Positions 23,906 to 32,654 of a DNA stretch of 36,123 nucleotides are shown here, piece by piece. The DNA comes from Acidobacteria bacterium UBA2990 (GTDB lineage: Bacteria; Acidobacteriota; Vicinamibacteria; Vicinamibacterales; UBA8438): contig DEAE01000014.1 of the NCBI GenBank assembly GCA_002347025.1, positions 1 to 36,123 of the forward strand. Direction: 5' to 3'. A program made the position numbers and the translations under genes. The number at the start of each line of letters is the position of its first letter. Within the stretch, counting starts at the first letter, position 1. Under the pieces are notes generated by a model. It was not told the origin of the DNA. It was given only the letters and a program-made list of their open reading frames with translations, and ran no database searches.

Positions 23906-25243
23906 TCACGGGGTGGTGGAGGTGCCCGGTTTTCGACTGAATGTGTAGGATGTGCGAGAACGCACAGACACGCCTTCGCGTTTGACACTTACGTCGAGGG
24001 CGCGGGTGCGACCCTCCAGACCTCCGGGCTCGGTGGTGTAATACCCTACGATGTAATAGTCACTAGTTTCGGCATCGATCTGACGAAGTAAGTCGTCAAA
24101 GTTGTTCGTATTGACAATCGCCATGCCGCCGGTAAGTTCGGCTAGTGTTTGAAGACTGGTCCGGGTCTCCCGCATATGTTCGGTCCAATCTTCGAGTGGC
24201 ACGTCGACGTCGATGTCTGGCGTAGAGACCAACCCTCGCGGGTCTATGGTGTAGACAGTCGTGTTGGCTCGGTTCGCAGCATCTGTCACTTCGGTGAGTT
24301 CTTGGACGAGATCGCCGTCTCGAAACACAGCGCCTTGACGTTGAATTCTAGTGATCGGGTCTTCCAGTTCAAACCCATTGAAGTCTGGCGCGTCACCGAA
24401 GCCAAGGCGACGGGTCGATAAGAGCGTCCGGTACTCACGCTGGTACGAATAGGGGTTCAGGTCGTACCCGGTGCTTACATAGATTAGGACTTTTCGCCGG
24501 TCTTCTACTTCCCGAAGCACGTCGAGTGAGTCGCGTACTGTCCTGAATGCTTGGTGCGCACGCCAGGCTAACTCTCGGGGGCCTGCCGGGCCACGCTGGA
24601 GATCGAAGATCAGTTCCCGGGGAGTCAACCCGGTGCCGAGGAGTTTGTCCGCGGCTGCGTTAAGGAACTCGCGGTCATAGGTTAGATTGACCGTCACGCG
24701 GGTCGGGCCGTTTGTAATCATGCCGAACAGGTCGCCCTCGTGGACCAAGGTTTCACCCACCTCCTTGATGAAGTGGCGAACCTTGGGTGTCATCTGTGGG
24801 TCTAGGTGCAGCTCGTCGATGAAGAAGATGAATATCCGGCCTGCCGAGTTATTTACGGGCCGGCTCGAGGGTAGGATGATCCCTTCTTGAACCGCAGCGC
24901 CTGGAGTGAGCATGTTTTGGACGCGTCCCCCGTGCACGAGCACCAACGAGGCCACCTCTTGTGGAAGCCCCTCCTCCTCAATGACGAAGTCTTCGGGCAC
25001 CAGGTTGGGAACAAAAAGACCGTTCTCGTCCCTCACGATGACGTCTGTTCTGACCAGCGTGGTGCCTGACCGGAAGAGCGGGACTCCATCGGTCTCGGCT
25101 TGGTCCGTCTCCGGCGGCGAGGGGGAGGTTTGTGACTGCGCGTTTACCCCAAAACTACTAGTGAGCCCAATCGCGGCGGTGAATGATAACAACCTCACCC
25201 ACATTGATGCCGAGCAGCTCGAATTCAATAGGAAGCATCGCAT
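23906..25243 (-). CDS. VWFA-related secreted protein (acidobacterial type)
   Basis: A 445-residue protein. ATG at 25243 follows AAGGAG at eight bases, so the open GTG at 25267 is rejected. A signal peptide ends at about residue 36 (FTAAIGLTSSFGVNAQ). The N-terminal FRSGTTLVRTDVIVRDENG and DFVIEEEGLPQEV blocks are the start of the acidobacterial VWFA-related family (TIGR03436-like), followed by a VWA fold in which IFIFFIDELHLD replaces the canonical D-x-S-x-S. ADLTGG-like LAELTGGMAIVN and YYIVGYYTTEPGGLEGR are the C-terminal family markers. Members are abundant in Acidobacteriota and presumed to bind surface partners. The degenerate MIDAS suggests metal binding is altered. It is convergent with the YfhO-like gene. 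Confidence 0.92.
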   Translation of the reverse strand: MRCFLLNSSCSASMWVRLLSFTAAIGLTSSFGVNAQSQTSPSPPETDQAETDGVPLFRSGTTLVRTDVIVRDENGLFVPNLVPEDFVIEEEGLPQEVASLVLVHGGRVQNMLTPGAAVQEGIILPSSRPVNNSAGRIFIFFIDELHLDPQMTPKVRHFIKEVGETLVHEGDLFGMITNGPTRVTVNLTYDREFLNAAADKLLGTGLTPRELIFDLQRGPAGPRELAWRAHQAFRTVRDSLDVLREVEDRRKVLIYVSTGYDLNPYSYQREYRTLLSTRRLGFGDAPDFNGFELEDPITRIQRQGAVFRDGDLVQELTEVTDAANRANTTVYTIDPRGLVSTPDIDVDVPLEDWTEHMRETRTSLQTLAELTGGMAIVNTNNFDDLLRQIDAETSDYYIVGYYTTEPGGLEGRTRALDVSVKREGVSVRSRTSYTFSRKPGTSTTP

Positions 25244-25556
25244 AAGCCCACTCCTTAATCTTTCCACCTGTATCCACTATAACCTGAGAGGGGAACTTTC
25301 TGATCGATTCTTGCCACGCCTTAGAGATCGGGGCAGGTGTTTGTCTAAATCGATCGCATCGGTTCACCTTGTGTTTTAACTGGGTACACGAGACTTGATA
25401 GCAAGGGGAAGTACATCCATCATGCCGCTGTAAGTTGAAGGCTGGTCTTTGGCAGACCTGGTTTGTGGGTGGCAGGCCCGAAGTAGCGTTACCTGCTAAA
25501 CGGTAGGGGCAACCATGACCAACAAAACTCGGCCCGCCGCGCCCACGCCCCTAGTG

Positions 25557-25602
25557 CACCACCGGAACTCCTGCTGTGGAGCTTTTCGGGTGGCCGGTGG
25601 TG
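25557..25602. repeat. Nested inverted repeat
   Basis: CACCACCGG (25557-25565) pairs with CCGGTGGTG (25594-25602), 9 bp perfect. Inside the loop CTCC and GGAG can form a second small stem. It could be a transcript structure or the end of the VWFA gene's regulatory region. No T-tract follows. Confidence 0.5.
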
Positions 25603-25904
25603 GTCATCTCCAAAATCAGATACCGAAATGGTGGCGCAAGATTCAAAGTGTTGAATTTGAAGGCCGCGAAATTCAATTTATTGGATAATCGAAGTGCTGA
25701 TTGAGTTACCAAGCCTCTCGACAGTCTGGTTAGGAACCCAACTCCGTAGCATGATATTTCCCTGCAGAAGAGCGGAAACACCAACAAAATCGGGCCATTA
25801 TGCCTTGTGACGGGCTAGCCACTTGCGTGGAAAATTTTCCTCTTGGTGATAGAGGTTTTGTTTTGGTATCATGTTTGCATAGTTATTGACCGAAATCTCC
25901 GGTA

Positions 25905-25922
25905 GCAGTCTATCTAGACTGC
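25905..25922. promoter_or_regulatory. Operator-like palindrome over the putative -10 of the TonB receptor gene
   Basis: GCAGTCTA, spacer TC, TAGACTGC: two perfect 8-bp half sites. It overlaps the candidate -10 (TCTATC) of the promoter whose -35 is at 25886, a place where a bound regulator would block RNA polymerase. Inference from position only. Confidence 0.4.
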
Positions 25923-26072
25923 AGGATGCTGAGAGTGCGGGGCCCAGGGCTGAACTTAGGTGTTGACGGTTCAGTGTTGAATGCCTGGCTTCAGTCGAGG
26001 GGGTACCGTAGGATGGCGAGAGCGTGTAAATCAATGACGTCGGTTGTAGAGCTAACACTAAGGAGGTCAAGC

Positions 26073-29000
26073 GTGCGGAAGGTTATGGCATTAGTAGCTG
26101 TCGTGGCGCTGGTCGGCATGATGCCGGCGATGGCGTTGGCGCAGCAGGGCCGGACCGAGATTCGTGGTTCGGTTACGGACGAGCAAGGTGGGGCCCTCCC
26201 GGGTGTCACGGTCTTGCTTACCAACGAAGCGGACGGAACGTTCCGCGAAGTTATCACTGGCGGGGACGGCTCATACTTTGCTGCCCAGCTGCTGAATGGC
26301 TCCTACACGGTATCGGCTTCACTCCCTGGCTTCTCGACCTTCGAGCAGAATGGGTTTAACGCTGCTATCGGTCAGACGCAAACCCTTCCTATCGTGCTTA
26401 CGGTGGGTCAGTTGGAAGAGACCGTGACGGTTTCCGGCCAGGCGCCTCTTGTCGACCTCACGTCGGCTGAGGTCGGTGGCACGGTTGCTGCAGCGGAACT
26501 TGTTGACCTCCCGCTCGTTAACCGCAGTGCGTTTGCGGCTATCTCGATGTTGCCTGGATTGCAGTTCCAGCCGTCGAGTTCGCAGGGCAACGACACCATC
26601 ATTGCTAATGGCCAGACCACATCCGGTAGTTCGCTGAACCTTGACGGCGGTAACAACGCCGACTCGACCAGCGGCGGCGGCGGCGGTAGCCAGGTGAAGG
26701 TGGCGATCGAAGCCGTGTCCGAGTTTCAGGTTATTACTAACCAGTTTGACGCCGAGTTTGGCCGCGCCAGTGGCGCGATCGTAAACGCGGTGACGAAGCG
26801 TGGCACGAACCAGTTCAGTGGTGCTATGTTCAGTTACTCCACCGGAACTGCCATGACCGCGCGGGACTACTTTAATGTCCAGAAGAATTTGACCAAGCCC
26901 GAGAACAGCAAGTACGAGTTCGGTGGCGTGCTCGGTGGTCCGATTGTTCAGGATCGTGCCCACTTCTTTGCGAGTGTTGAGCGCCGGATGGCCAATCCTG
27001 GTCGGACGCGCGTGTTCAACACCCGTCCTGACCTTGACCGCTCCAGTTCAGAAGTCTGGCGAGCGTGGAACACTATGATCCGGGCAGACCACCAGATCAA
27101 TGGTAACCACTCTTGGGCCATGCGGTGGATGCGGGAGTTGAGTCCTGAGTCCAACACCTTCGGTGGTTCGAACCGTACGGCGGTTGCGAATCGCGACATC
27201 CTCGATGATGAGTGGATCGCGGTCGGCACCTACACGGCGGTTATTGGCAATAGCATGGTGAACACCGCCCGGGTAACCCGGATGGAAGAAATCTACAGCT
27301 ATGGCAACCCTTGCTGGAGAAGCTTCCAGGGTGGGCAAAAGCGAAATGGTCAGATGGCCAACTGCTATCCCAGTCTCCAGCATGACAGTTTCCGTGACAA
27401 CACGGCGCCGTGGGCCGGTGGCCGGAACGACTTGAACTGGCAGTGGAACAACACCACGTCGATATTCGTCCCAGACAAGGGTGGAGACCACGACTTCAAA
27501 TTTGGTGCTACCTTTCACCAGACCACGATGGTCGACTACAACGAGAGCCTGTTGGGTGGAACGTTCCGGATGGCTGGCGATAACCCGTTCGATATCGACG
27601 ACTACTCCACTTATCCGGATAGGCTTGAAATTCGTGTCGGCGCGGAGGCCGGGCGTGCGTTTGACTATCCCATCGATACCTGGGAGGCCTTCTTCCAGGA
27701 CAAGTGGACCGTTAATGACCGCCTGACTATCGGACTCGGTATGCGCTGGGACGCGGAGATGTTGAAGGCGAAGCGGGTGGACAATCCGCTGATGACGCCT
27801 GGCACCGACCCGCGTGACTGGAACAACTTTTCCCCACGAACCTCCATCGCCTACGACGTCAATGGCGACGGGCGTTCAGTCTTCCGCGTTGGTTACGGAC
27901 AGTTCTATGATAGAACGCTGTTCAGCGGGTTGGACAATGTCATGCAGGACCCTGTCATCAACGACTCGTTCGAGGTGACCTTCCCGCGGGCGTTTAACCG
28001 TGACCCGGGTCCGACAGCTGGCCTCCCGATCACGGACGCCGAATTGCTTGGTGCCTTGACTTTTGGTACCGGCGCGGCGTGCGGACCTTGGCTCTCGCGT
28101 GATGGTGGCACACAGTGCCCGTTGGTCAACCATGCTTACATCGACGCCCTCTACCCGAGTACTTCCACTCTGCGGAACGAAGCCCGGGTCTATGTCGATA
28201 ACAACCGGCGGAAGCAGCCGTGGTTCCACCAGTTCACCGTGGGCTATGAGCGTGAAGTAATGCCGACGTTGTCCGTATCGGTCGACTACGTGAACATGCG
28301 TGGCCGCGACCTCCTCGGACGCATCAGCTACAACATGGCGTCACGTGATGGCATTGGCAAAAGCGACCCCCTTACCTGGAGCGACGTGTTTGGGGAACTT
28401 TATAGTCGAAACGACACGGTGTTCTATGAGCCGGACTCCTTCGTTAACCGTGTGTTGTCCATCCAGAGCATTGGTAGATCGTCGTATGACGCGTTTAACT
28501 TTGCGTTGGAGAAGAGGTTCGCGAATCGCTGGGGTGCACGTGTATCGTATGCTCTCGGTCACTCGCGTGGCGACACGTTCGAGCAGTATGGGACCAACGG
28601 TCCTAGCTTGAATGGTCTCCAGACCCAGGTTGGCTCAGACCTCAACATGGACGAGAACTGGCAGCCTTCCGAGACGGACCGTCGGCACGTGCTGACGCTC
28701 AGTGGTCGGACGGAGTTCCCGGGTGGGATCACCGCCAACGCGATTCTGCGTTACATGACGAAACTACCGTTCACGCTCTTCAACAGCACGATTGACACCA
28801 ACATGAACGGTTCGTTCTGGGATCCTCTCCCCGCTGGCACCTACAGTGCAGACCCTAGTGGGAACAACCCGATTTCGGGTATGGTGCATAACGGTCGTCA
28901 GGGTGGAGCTCGTGGAGCTGACTTCATGCAGCTCGACCTTCGGTTCGGTTACCGTATCCGTCCCTCAGGGATTCAGACAATCGATATCTACCTCGATGTC

Positions 29001-29135
29001 ATTAACCTAACCAACCGGGTTAACTTCAACAATCCCAGTAATGACCAGAATGCCGGTAGCTTCTTGAACTACACCTCACTCCGGTCCGGAGGGTTCCCAC
29101 GTCAGGCGAACTTCGGTGTCCGGTATGGTTTCTAG
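26073..29135 (+). CDS. TonB-dependent outer-membrane receptor, Oar-like
   Basis: A 1020-residue protein. The frame is open from 25926, but AAGGAGGT at 26060-26067 sits six bases before GTG 26073, which begins a clean signal peptide (MRKVMALVAVVALVGMMPAMALAQ). That decides the start. Residues about 27-110 are a carboxypeptidase-regulatory-like beta-sandwich (RTEIRGSVTDEQGGALPGVTV). A plug domain follows (VSGQAPLVDL through DAEFGRASGAIVNAVTKRG), with a GSSLNLDGGNNADST and poly-Gly stretch. The rest is a large beta-barrel ending in ...NFGVRYGF, with the terminal Phe of outer-membrane proteins. Acidobacterial members are many and their substrates are generally unknown (oligosaccharides, peptides or siderophores). 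There are no adjacent uptake genes. Confidence 0.95.
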   Translation: MRKVMALVAVVALVGMMPAMALAQQGRTEIRGSVTDEQGGALPGVTVLLTNEADGTFREVITGGDGSYFAAQLLNGSYTVSASLPGFSTFEQNGFNAAIGQTQTLPIVLTVGQLEETVTVSGQAPLVDLTSAEVGGTVAAAELVDLPLVNRSAFAAISMLPGLQFQPSSSQGNDTIIANGQTTSGSSLNLDGGNNADSTSGGGGGSQVKVAIEAVSEFQVITNQFDAEFGRASGAIVNAVTKRGTNQFSGAMFSYSTGTAMTARDYFNVQKNLTKPENSKYEFGGVLGGPIVQDRAHFFASVERRMANPGRTRVFNTRPDLDRSSSEVWRAWNTMIRADHQINGNHSWAMRWMRELSPESNTFGGSNRTAVANRDILDDEWIAVGTYTAVIGNSMVNTARVTRMEEIYSYGNPCWRSFQGGQKRNGQMANCYPSLQHDSFRDNTAPWAGGRNDLNWQWNNTTSIFVPDKGGDHDFKFGATFHQTTMVDYNESLLGGTFRMAGDNPFDIDDYSTYPDRLEIRVGAEAGRAFDYPIDTWEAFFQDKWTVNDRLTIGLGMRWDAEMLKAKRVDNPLMTPGTDPRDWNNFSPRTSIAYDVNGDGRSVFRVGYGQFYDRTLFSGLDNVMQDPVINDSFEVTFPRAFNRDPGPTAGLPITDAELLGALTFGTGAACGPWLSRDGGTQCPLVNHAYIDALYPSTSTLRNEARVYVDNNRRKQPWFHQFTVGYEREVMPTLSVSVDYVNMRGRDLLGRISYNMASRDGIGKSDPLTWSDVFGELYSRNDTVFYEPDSFVNRVLSIQSIGRSSYDAFNFALEKRFANRWGARVSYALGHSRGDTFEQYGTNGPSLNGLQTQVGSDLNMDENWQPSETDRRHVLTLSGRTEFPGGITANAILRYMTKLPFTLFNSTIDTNMNGSFWDPLPAGTYSADPSGNNPISGMVHNGRQGGARGADFMQLDLRFGYRIRPSGIQTIDIYLDVINLTNRVNFNNPSNDQNAGSFLNYTSLRSGGFPRQANFGVRYGF

Positions 29136-29171
29136 TTCTAGCTACTAGAAAGCTACAACCGCGTCTCGTCG

Positions 29172-29208
29172 GAGCCGGGTGCCCTTATGGGTGCCCGGCT
29201 CTTTTTTT
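29172..29208 (+). terminator. Strong rho-independent terminator of the TonB receptor gene
   Basis: GAGCCGGG then TG then CCC pairs with GGG, TG and CCCGGCTC (13-bp stem with two G-U pairs, loop TTAT), followed by seven Ts, 37 bp after the stop codon. Confidence 0.93.
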
Positions 29209-30157
29209 GTGGTAGGGAACGGTCGAAGGGTCGGCCGGCGGCGCGATATGAACACATGCTGGTTGAACACAGGTCAGCTATCTCCCAGGAACCACAGCGA
29301 CGACTTCTGTGTCGCGGCCTGGAGGTTGTTCCACCTACTGATGCCGTGCCGGCGGCAGTTTCTGCTGCCATGGCAAGCAACTGTCTCCGGTGCTCTGCGT
29401 TTTATGGGACGGGTGGTAGTGCCCATGGCCTTGTGGACCAATTTTCCCAGGGTGGTGACTTTGTGGGTGTGTAACCAGAGGGCGTTTGCGCTGCTTGAAA
29501 AGGGAGTGGCACACTACCCAGTGATGTTTGGGGCTTTGATTGAGTCGGGACGAGAGTAGGAAAAATAGCGAGTTGAATATGTGGCGGATGCTTCGCAGCC
29601 GGCTCAGTGAAAAGGAATCGCTTCGCTGGACAACAGTGCAATGTCACTCAATGTTTGAGCATCACCAATCAGCTCTGGACGGCAAATGTCCGGGGATACG
29701 TCAACTCACAGAAGAACTCGATGCCCCCGCCCTGAAATGCCGATGGGCCTGGTGTTCAACGACACGGCCTAAACCCTGGAGAGGAACTTTAGTTGCTCCC
29801 AACTCGTGCTTAGGTGATGGGGTTGAGACGATCATGGTAGGAAGAACTATCACGATCGCGTCTACGGACTGGAAAGGAGCAGTTCGGTGCCTTATGGTCT
29901 TCTCATCCTGTCCACGAAATTCTAGGTGTTGCGGAAGAAGGTGTCCAAGACTGCAGAATCTGCTCCTTCTTGGGCCGACCAGCGGAAATATCTGCGAGAA
30001 TGGGTTGTGTCGTAATTAGTCGAGGGCAAGTAGGAACTTTCTGCTCTGAGAGACCGTCTAAATGAGTATGAGACCTGTGCGTGCCGCAGTCGAACACCTT
30101 AGACGTTTCCTTGCTGGTAGAGAGGGCGCATGAGGCAGCTGTAGAGAGGGGAAAATC
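29209..30157. other. Non-coding kilobase after the TonB terminator
   Basis: About 950 bp with no gene I can support. Plus-strand open frames at 29179-29559 and 29540-30019 are rich in Cys, Trp and Arg, have no family features, and the first overlaps the terminator. The last ~100 bp presumably hold the promoter of the BON-domain gene. It may be a decayed gene or a small-RNA region, but I see no clear evidence for either. Confidence 0.45.
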
Positions 30158-30919
30158 ATGTCGGCTCAATCAATTGGATGGGATAGTAGACCGAGGCCTA
30201 CTATGGCTATTGTGGTCGCTTTGTATCTCATGATACCGCATGGGGTGTCGGCGGGGGAGGGCCAGCCAGCCGTCCAGGCTGAAGTGGAGAAGATGTTGCG
30301 TGATGACCTCGACCTAGAACAGGTTGCGGTAGCGCTCGCGGGCAGCGAGGTCACGCTGACGGGGCCCGTTGCGACGTTCTGGGATAAAAACGAAGCAATT
30401 AACCGTACTCTGGCGTTGGACGGGGTGGAGACCGTGGCAAGTGAGTTGACCATACCTGGCGCTGAGGATGATGCGGGAATCGCTGAAGAGGTGGTTGAGG
30501 CCATCAGGACCTATCGCTTCATTACGATCTGGGACTATGTTGGTGGTGGTGTGATTGACGGTGTCGTGACCCTAAACGGGACAGTGACGCCTGATCGGGA
30601 CAAGTCTGGTGACCTGTTTGAGCGGGTGGCGAAGATTCCCGGCGTCCAAGATGTCCAGATGCGAATCGTACAACAGTCGGCCTCTCGCCGAGACAACGAC
30701 CTCCGTCGAGGGATCGCTGCCAGGGCACTTCGCCACCCCGCCCTGTCACATTACACCCTTGTGGCGGACGTGCCTCCCTTTCGGATCGTAGTGGATCAGG
30801 CGGTGGTTACTCTGGTGGGGGCGGTGAGGAGCGGGGTCGAGAGCAATATTCTAGAGTCAATTACCAGACAATCTTTCGAAACGCGGGAGGTCGTGAACTT
30901 GCTGCAGTATCCCCAGTAA
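30158..30919 (+). CDS. Periplasmic protein with three BON domains
   Basis: A 253-residue protein with GAGGGG before ATG 30158. A second in-frame ATG at 30203 gives a more typical signal peptide (MAIVVALYLMIPHGVSAG) and may be the real start. Three repeats of the BON pattern follow: VALAGSEVTLTGPVATFWDKNEA (about 60-82), VTLNGTVTPDRDKSG with the neighbouring FERVAKIPGVQDV, and VVDQAVVTLVGAVRSGVESN near the C-terminus. BON domains bind phospholipid membranes and occur in osmotically induced proteins such as OsmY. Likely role is envelope maintenance. It stands alone, convergent with the TPR gene. Confidence 0.88.
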   Translation: MSAQSIGWDSRPRPTMAIVVALYLMIPHGVSAGEGQPAVQAEVEKMLRDDLDLEQVAVALAGSEVTLTGPVATFWDKNEAINRTLALDGVETVASELTIPGAEDDAGIAEEVVEAIRTYRFITIWDYVGGGVIDGVVTLNGTVTPDRDKSGDLFERVAKIPGVQDVQMRIVQQSASRRDNDLRRGIAARALRHPALSHYTLVADVPPFRIVVDQAVVTLVGAVRSGVESNILESITRQSFETREVVNLLQYPQ

Positions 30920-30922
30920 TCG

Positions 30923-30956
30923 ACCGTGGTGGCGTCCGGATGGCCGCCACCACGGT
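30923..30956. terminator. Bidirectional hairpin between convergent genes
   Basis: ACCGTGGTGGCG and CGCCACCACGGT form a perfect 12-bp stem with a 10-base loop, starting four bases after the BON gene stop and ending 14 bases from the TPR gene stop. No T-tract on either side, so it may act as a transcript end stabiliser. Confidence 0.65.
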
Positions 30957-30970
30957 GGTGTGTCGTCGTT

Positions 30971-31948
30971 CTACGGATCCAATTGGCCCAGTAGCGCGGT
31001 GGCTTGGTCGGCGAAGCGACCGCTTGGTTCCCGCTCGAGGTAAGTCCGCATGAAGGTAACGGCCTCGGGGATTTGCCCACCATTGAGGCTTGCCATGGCC
31101 ATCCAGTAATTAGCTTCGCCGTGGTTCGGATCCAAGGTGAGGGTCTGTTCGAACAACCCGCGGGCTTCGTCCAATTGCCCAGCGTTCCAGGCGATGAGGC
31201 CGGCATCGAACAGCGCACTGGGGTCGTCGTTTGAGCCGCCACCCGATAGGCGGCGTGCCTCGGCAGCAGCCTCACCGGCCTCGTCAAATCGACGGGTTGC
31301 ATTATACAGGTCGGCCAGGGCGTTGAAGGAAGCTGCGTCATCTGGAGCTATGGTAGTAGCTTGTTTGAGGGCCGTCTCGGCGGCTTCGTAATTTTCTCGT
31401 TGAATTTCAACGATGCCGAGGTTGCGGTAGCAATCGTAGCATTCCGGCAGTCCGGCGATGGCTTCATTGAAGAGGTCGATCGCTTCCTCCAGATTGCCGG
31501 CCCGCGAGGCTTCCAGTCCGTTTAAGAAGGCAGCGTCAGTGGCTTCGGCTGCTTCCAGTCTCGCGAGGTCCTCCGCAGAGAGCCCAGCCCGGTCTACTTC
31601 TCCCTCAGCCAGGAATTGCACGTCCAGTTCAAATTCCATGCCGACCATGAGTTCGAGATTACGCCGGGTGACTGTATTCCCAGTCGTAAACGTCACGTCG
31701 TAGGGGCCGCGAGCTAAACCCATTTGACGGTATTCACCCTGGTCATTCGTGGTGGCTTCGTAGACAAGGTCTAGGTCGCCGGTGAATTCGATTGTAACGG
31801 TGGCACCCTCAACCGGGTTGCCCTGGTCGTCGGTGACTACACCGAAGATTCTAGCGGTATTTTGAGCGTAGGTTGGCGGTCCGACAAGAACGACGGTAAC
31901 CGCAACAAGAAGGATTAGGCATGATCGGATCATTGGTGGAACAGGCAT
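30971..31948 (-). CDS. Secreted regulatory-domain/TPR protein
   Basis: A 325-residue protein with GGGAGGAAA before the ATG. A signal peptide (LILLVAVTVVLVGPPTYAQ) is followed by a carboxypeptidase-regulatory-like domain (TARIFGVVTDDQGNPVEGATVTIEF, residues about 30-105) as in the TonB receptor. Residues 135-325 carry TPR-like repeats: FLNGLEASRAGNLEEAIDLFNEAI, CYRNLGIVEIQRENYEAAETALKQ, AASFNALADLYNATRRFDEAGEAA, ALFDAGLIAWNAGQLDEARGLFEQ, and EANYWMAMASLNGGQIPEAVTFMR. TPR proteins of this combination occur in acidobacterial envelopes as scaffolds. No catalytic site. Confidence 0.92.
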   Translation of the reverse strand: MPVPPMIRSCLILLVAVTVVLVGPPTYAQNTARIFGVVTDDQGNPVEGATVTIEFTGDLDLVYEATTNDQGEYRQMGLARGPYDVTFTTGNTVTRRNLELMVGMEFELDVQFLAEGEVDRAGLSAEDLARLEAAEATDAAFLNGLEASRAGNLEEAIDLFNEAIAGLPECYDCYRNLGIVEIQRENYEAAETALKQATTIAPDDAASFNALADLYNATRRFDEAGEAAAEARRLSGGGSNDDPSALFDAGLIAWNAGQLDEARGLFEQTLTLDPNHGEANYWMAMASLNGGQIPEAVTFMRTYLEREPSGRFADQATALLGQLDP

Positions 31949-32020
31949 ATGTTTCCTCCCAGCTGTGGCTGGTTTGACAGTAAACTACGACCTTGTGTTC
32001 TGTGCGCGTAAAGCATATTT

Positions 32021-32034
32021 TGTCACTTATGACA
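32021..32034. promoter_or_regulatory. Operator-like palindrome TGTCA-N4-TGACA
   Basis: Perfect 5-bp half sites with spacer CTTA, in the divergent gap between the TPR gene and the gene at 32190, and next to AT-rich stretches that could hold promoters for both. Such spacing fits a dimeric helix-turn-helix regulator. No such regulator is in the window. Confidence 0.4.
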
Positions 32035-32044
32035 TAGTAACACC

Positions 32045-32091
32045 ATGCTTTCCTGGTGAGTCTGGCAAATATTTTGTTTGCCAGGAAGCAT
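32045..32091 (+). promoter_or_regulatory. Mutually exclusive hairpins in the leader of the gene at 32190
   Basis: ATGCTTTCCTGG (32045-32056) pairs with CCAGGAAGCAT (32081-32091), 11 bp with one bulged T. CTGGCAAA (32062-32069) pairs with TTTGCCAG (32077-32084), 8 bp. Both need 32081-32084, so only one can form at a time. The element ends about 100 bp before the start codon. Confidence 0.45.
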
Positions 32092-32189
32092 TAACTTGGG
32101 ACCTAGTGCCAAGCTGACTACGGGATGGAATCGAATAGTTGGCAGGGGCAGTTGGTCCTGTTTGGGGTCAGACGCGAAAGGGGAGACCG

Positions 32190-32654
32190 ATGAAGATGAT
32201 GATTGCTGCGTTCCCGGTGTTTGTTGCGCTTTTGGTAGTTGGAGTGACGCCGGTGGCCGCTCAGCCCCAATGGTCTACTCAGGAATTCCCGAATGGCCAG
32301 ACGGAGTTTCGACTCCGTAACGACAATGGAGACTCCATCCTGCTTGTTTGCGCTTCGCAGGGCCTTGTTGCCGGGTTTGAGTTTGCAGAGGCGATCGAGC
32401 CAACCGATCGAGCAGGGGTGCGTGGTATTCCAGGTGAACGTCAGAACGTATCTGTCAGTGCTGTCGGCGACCGTATCCTGCAGCTAAATGGTGGCCGTGG
32501 GCTCGACTTCACCTTAAACACGCTCCGTGAATCCGCGACTCTCGAGCTTCGCGCAGGCGATACACGTGCGTCATTCGAGGTCTTTGGGAGTGCCTCTACG
32601 GTAGCTGAGTGTATTGAGCAACTGGAGGATGCTACCCAGGCGCCGGGGCGCTGA
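32190..32654 (+). CDS. Small secreted protein of unknown function
   Basis: A 154-residue protein. GGGGAG lies six bases before ATG 32190, and the frame open upstream to 32139 is rejected. A signal peptide (MIAAFPVFVALLVVGVTPVAA) is followed by a mostly beta-looking domain: FRLRNDNGDSILLVCASQGLV, GFEFAEAIE, ILQLNGGRGLDFTLNTL, and SFEVFGSASTVAECIEQL. Two cysteines (one in each half) could form a disulfide. It is not in a family I recognise. It stands alone with its own structured leader and operator-like site upstream. Confidence 0.8.
   Translation: MKMMIAAFPVFVALLVVGVTPVAAQPQWSTQEFPNGQTEFRLRNDNGDSILLVCASQGLVAGFEFAEAIEPTDRAGVRGIPGERQNVSVSAVGDRILQLNGGRGLDFTLNTLRESATLELRAGDTRASFEVFGSASTVAECIEQLEDATQAPGR

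Larger units (their letters stand above)
25244..26072. promoter_or_regulatory. Long structured leader between VWFA-related gene and TonB receptor
   Basis: About 830 bp, divergent, without a believable gene (the 78- and 90-codon minus-strand frames show no family features). It holds a palindrome GGAAAATTTTCC (25829-25840), a nested inverted repeat at 25557-25602 and an operator-like repeat at 25905-25922. A plausible sigma-70 promoter for the receptor is TTGACC at 25886-25891 with TCTATC 17 bases later, which would give a leader of roughly 150 nt. Confidence 0.45.

Noticed and set aside
25430..25530. A possible riboswitch (GEMM- or cobalamin-like runs of G/C-rich pairs)
   Set aside because: The conserved core elements of those riboswitch classes are not present, so only generic stems can be reported.
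25926..26072. Long upstream start of the TonB receptor
   Set aside because: A perfect AAGGAGGT before GTG 26073 and a clean signal peptide there make the downstream start far more likely.
29179..29559. A 126-codon plus-strand open frame
   Set aside because: It begins inside the strong terminator of the TonB receptor gene and lacks a ribosome site and recognisable content.
29540..30019. A 159-codon plus-strand open frame after the TonB receptor
   Set aside because: It is rich in Cys, Arg and Trp, has no Shine-Dalgarno or signal peptide, no family features, and overlaps other unconvincing frames. It reads like chance.
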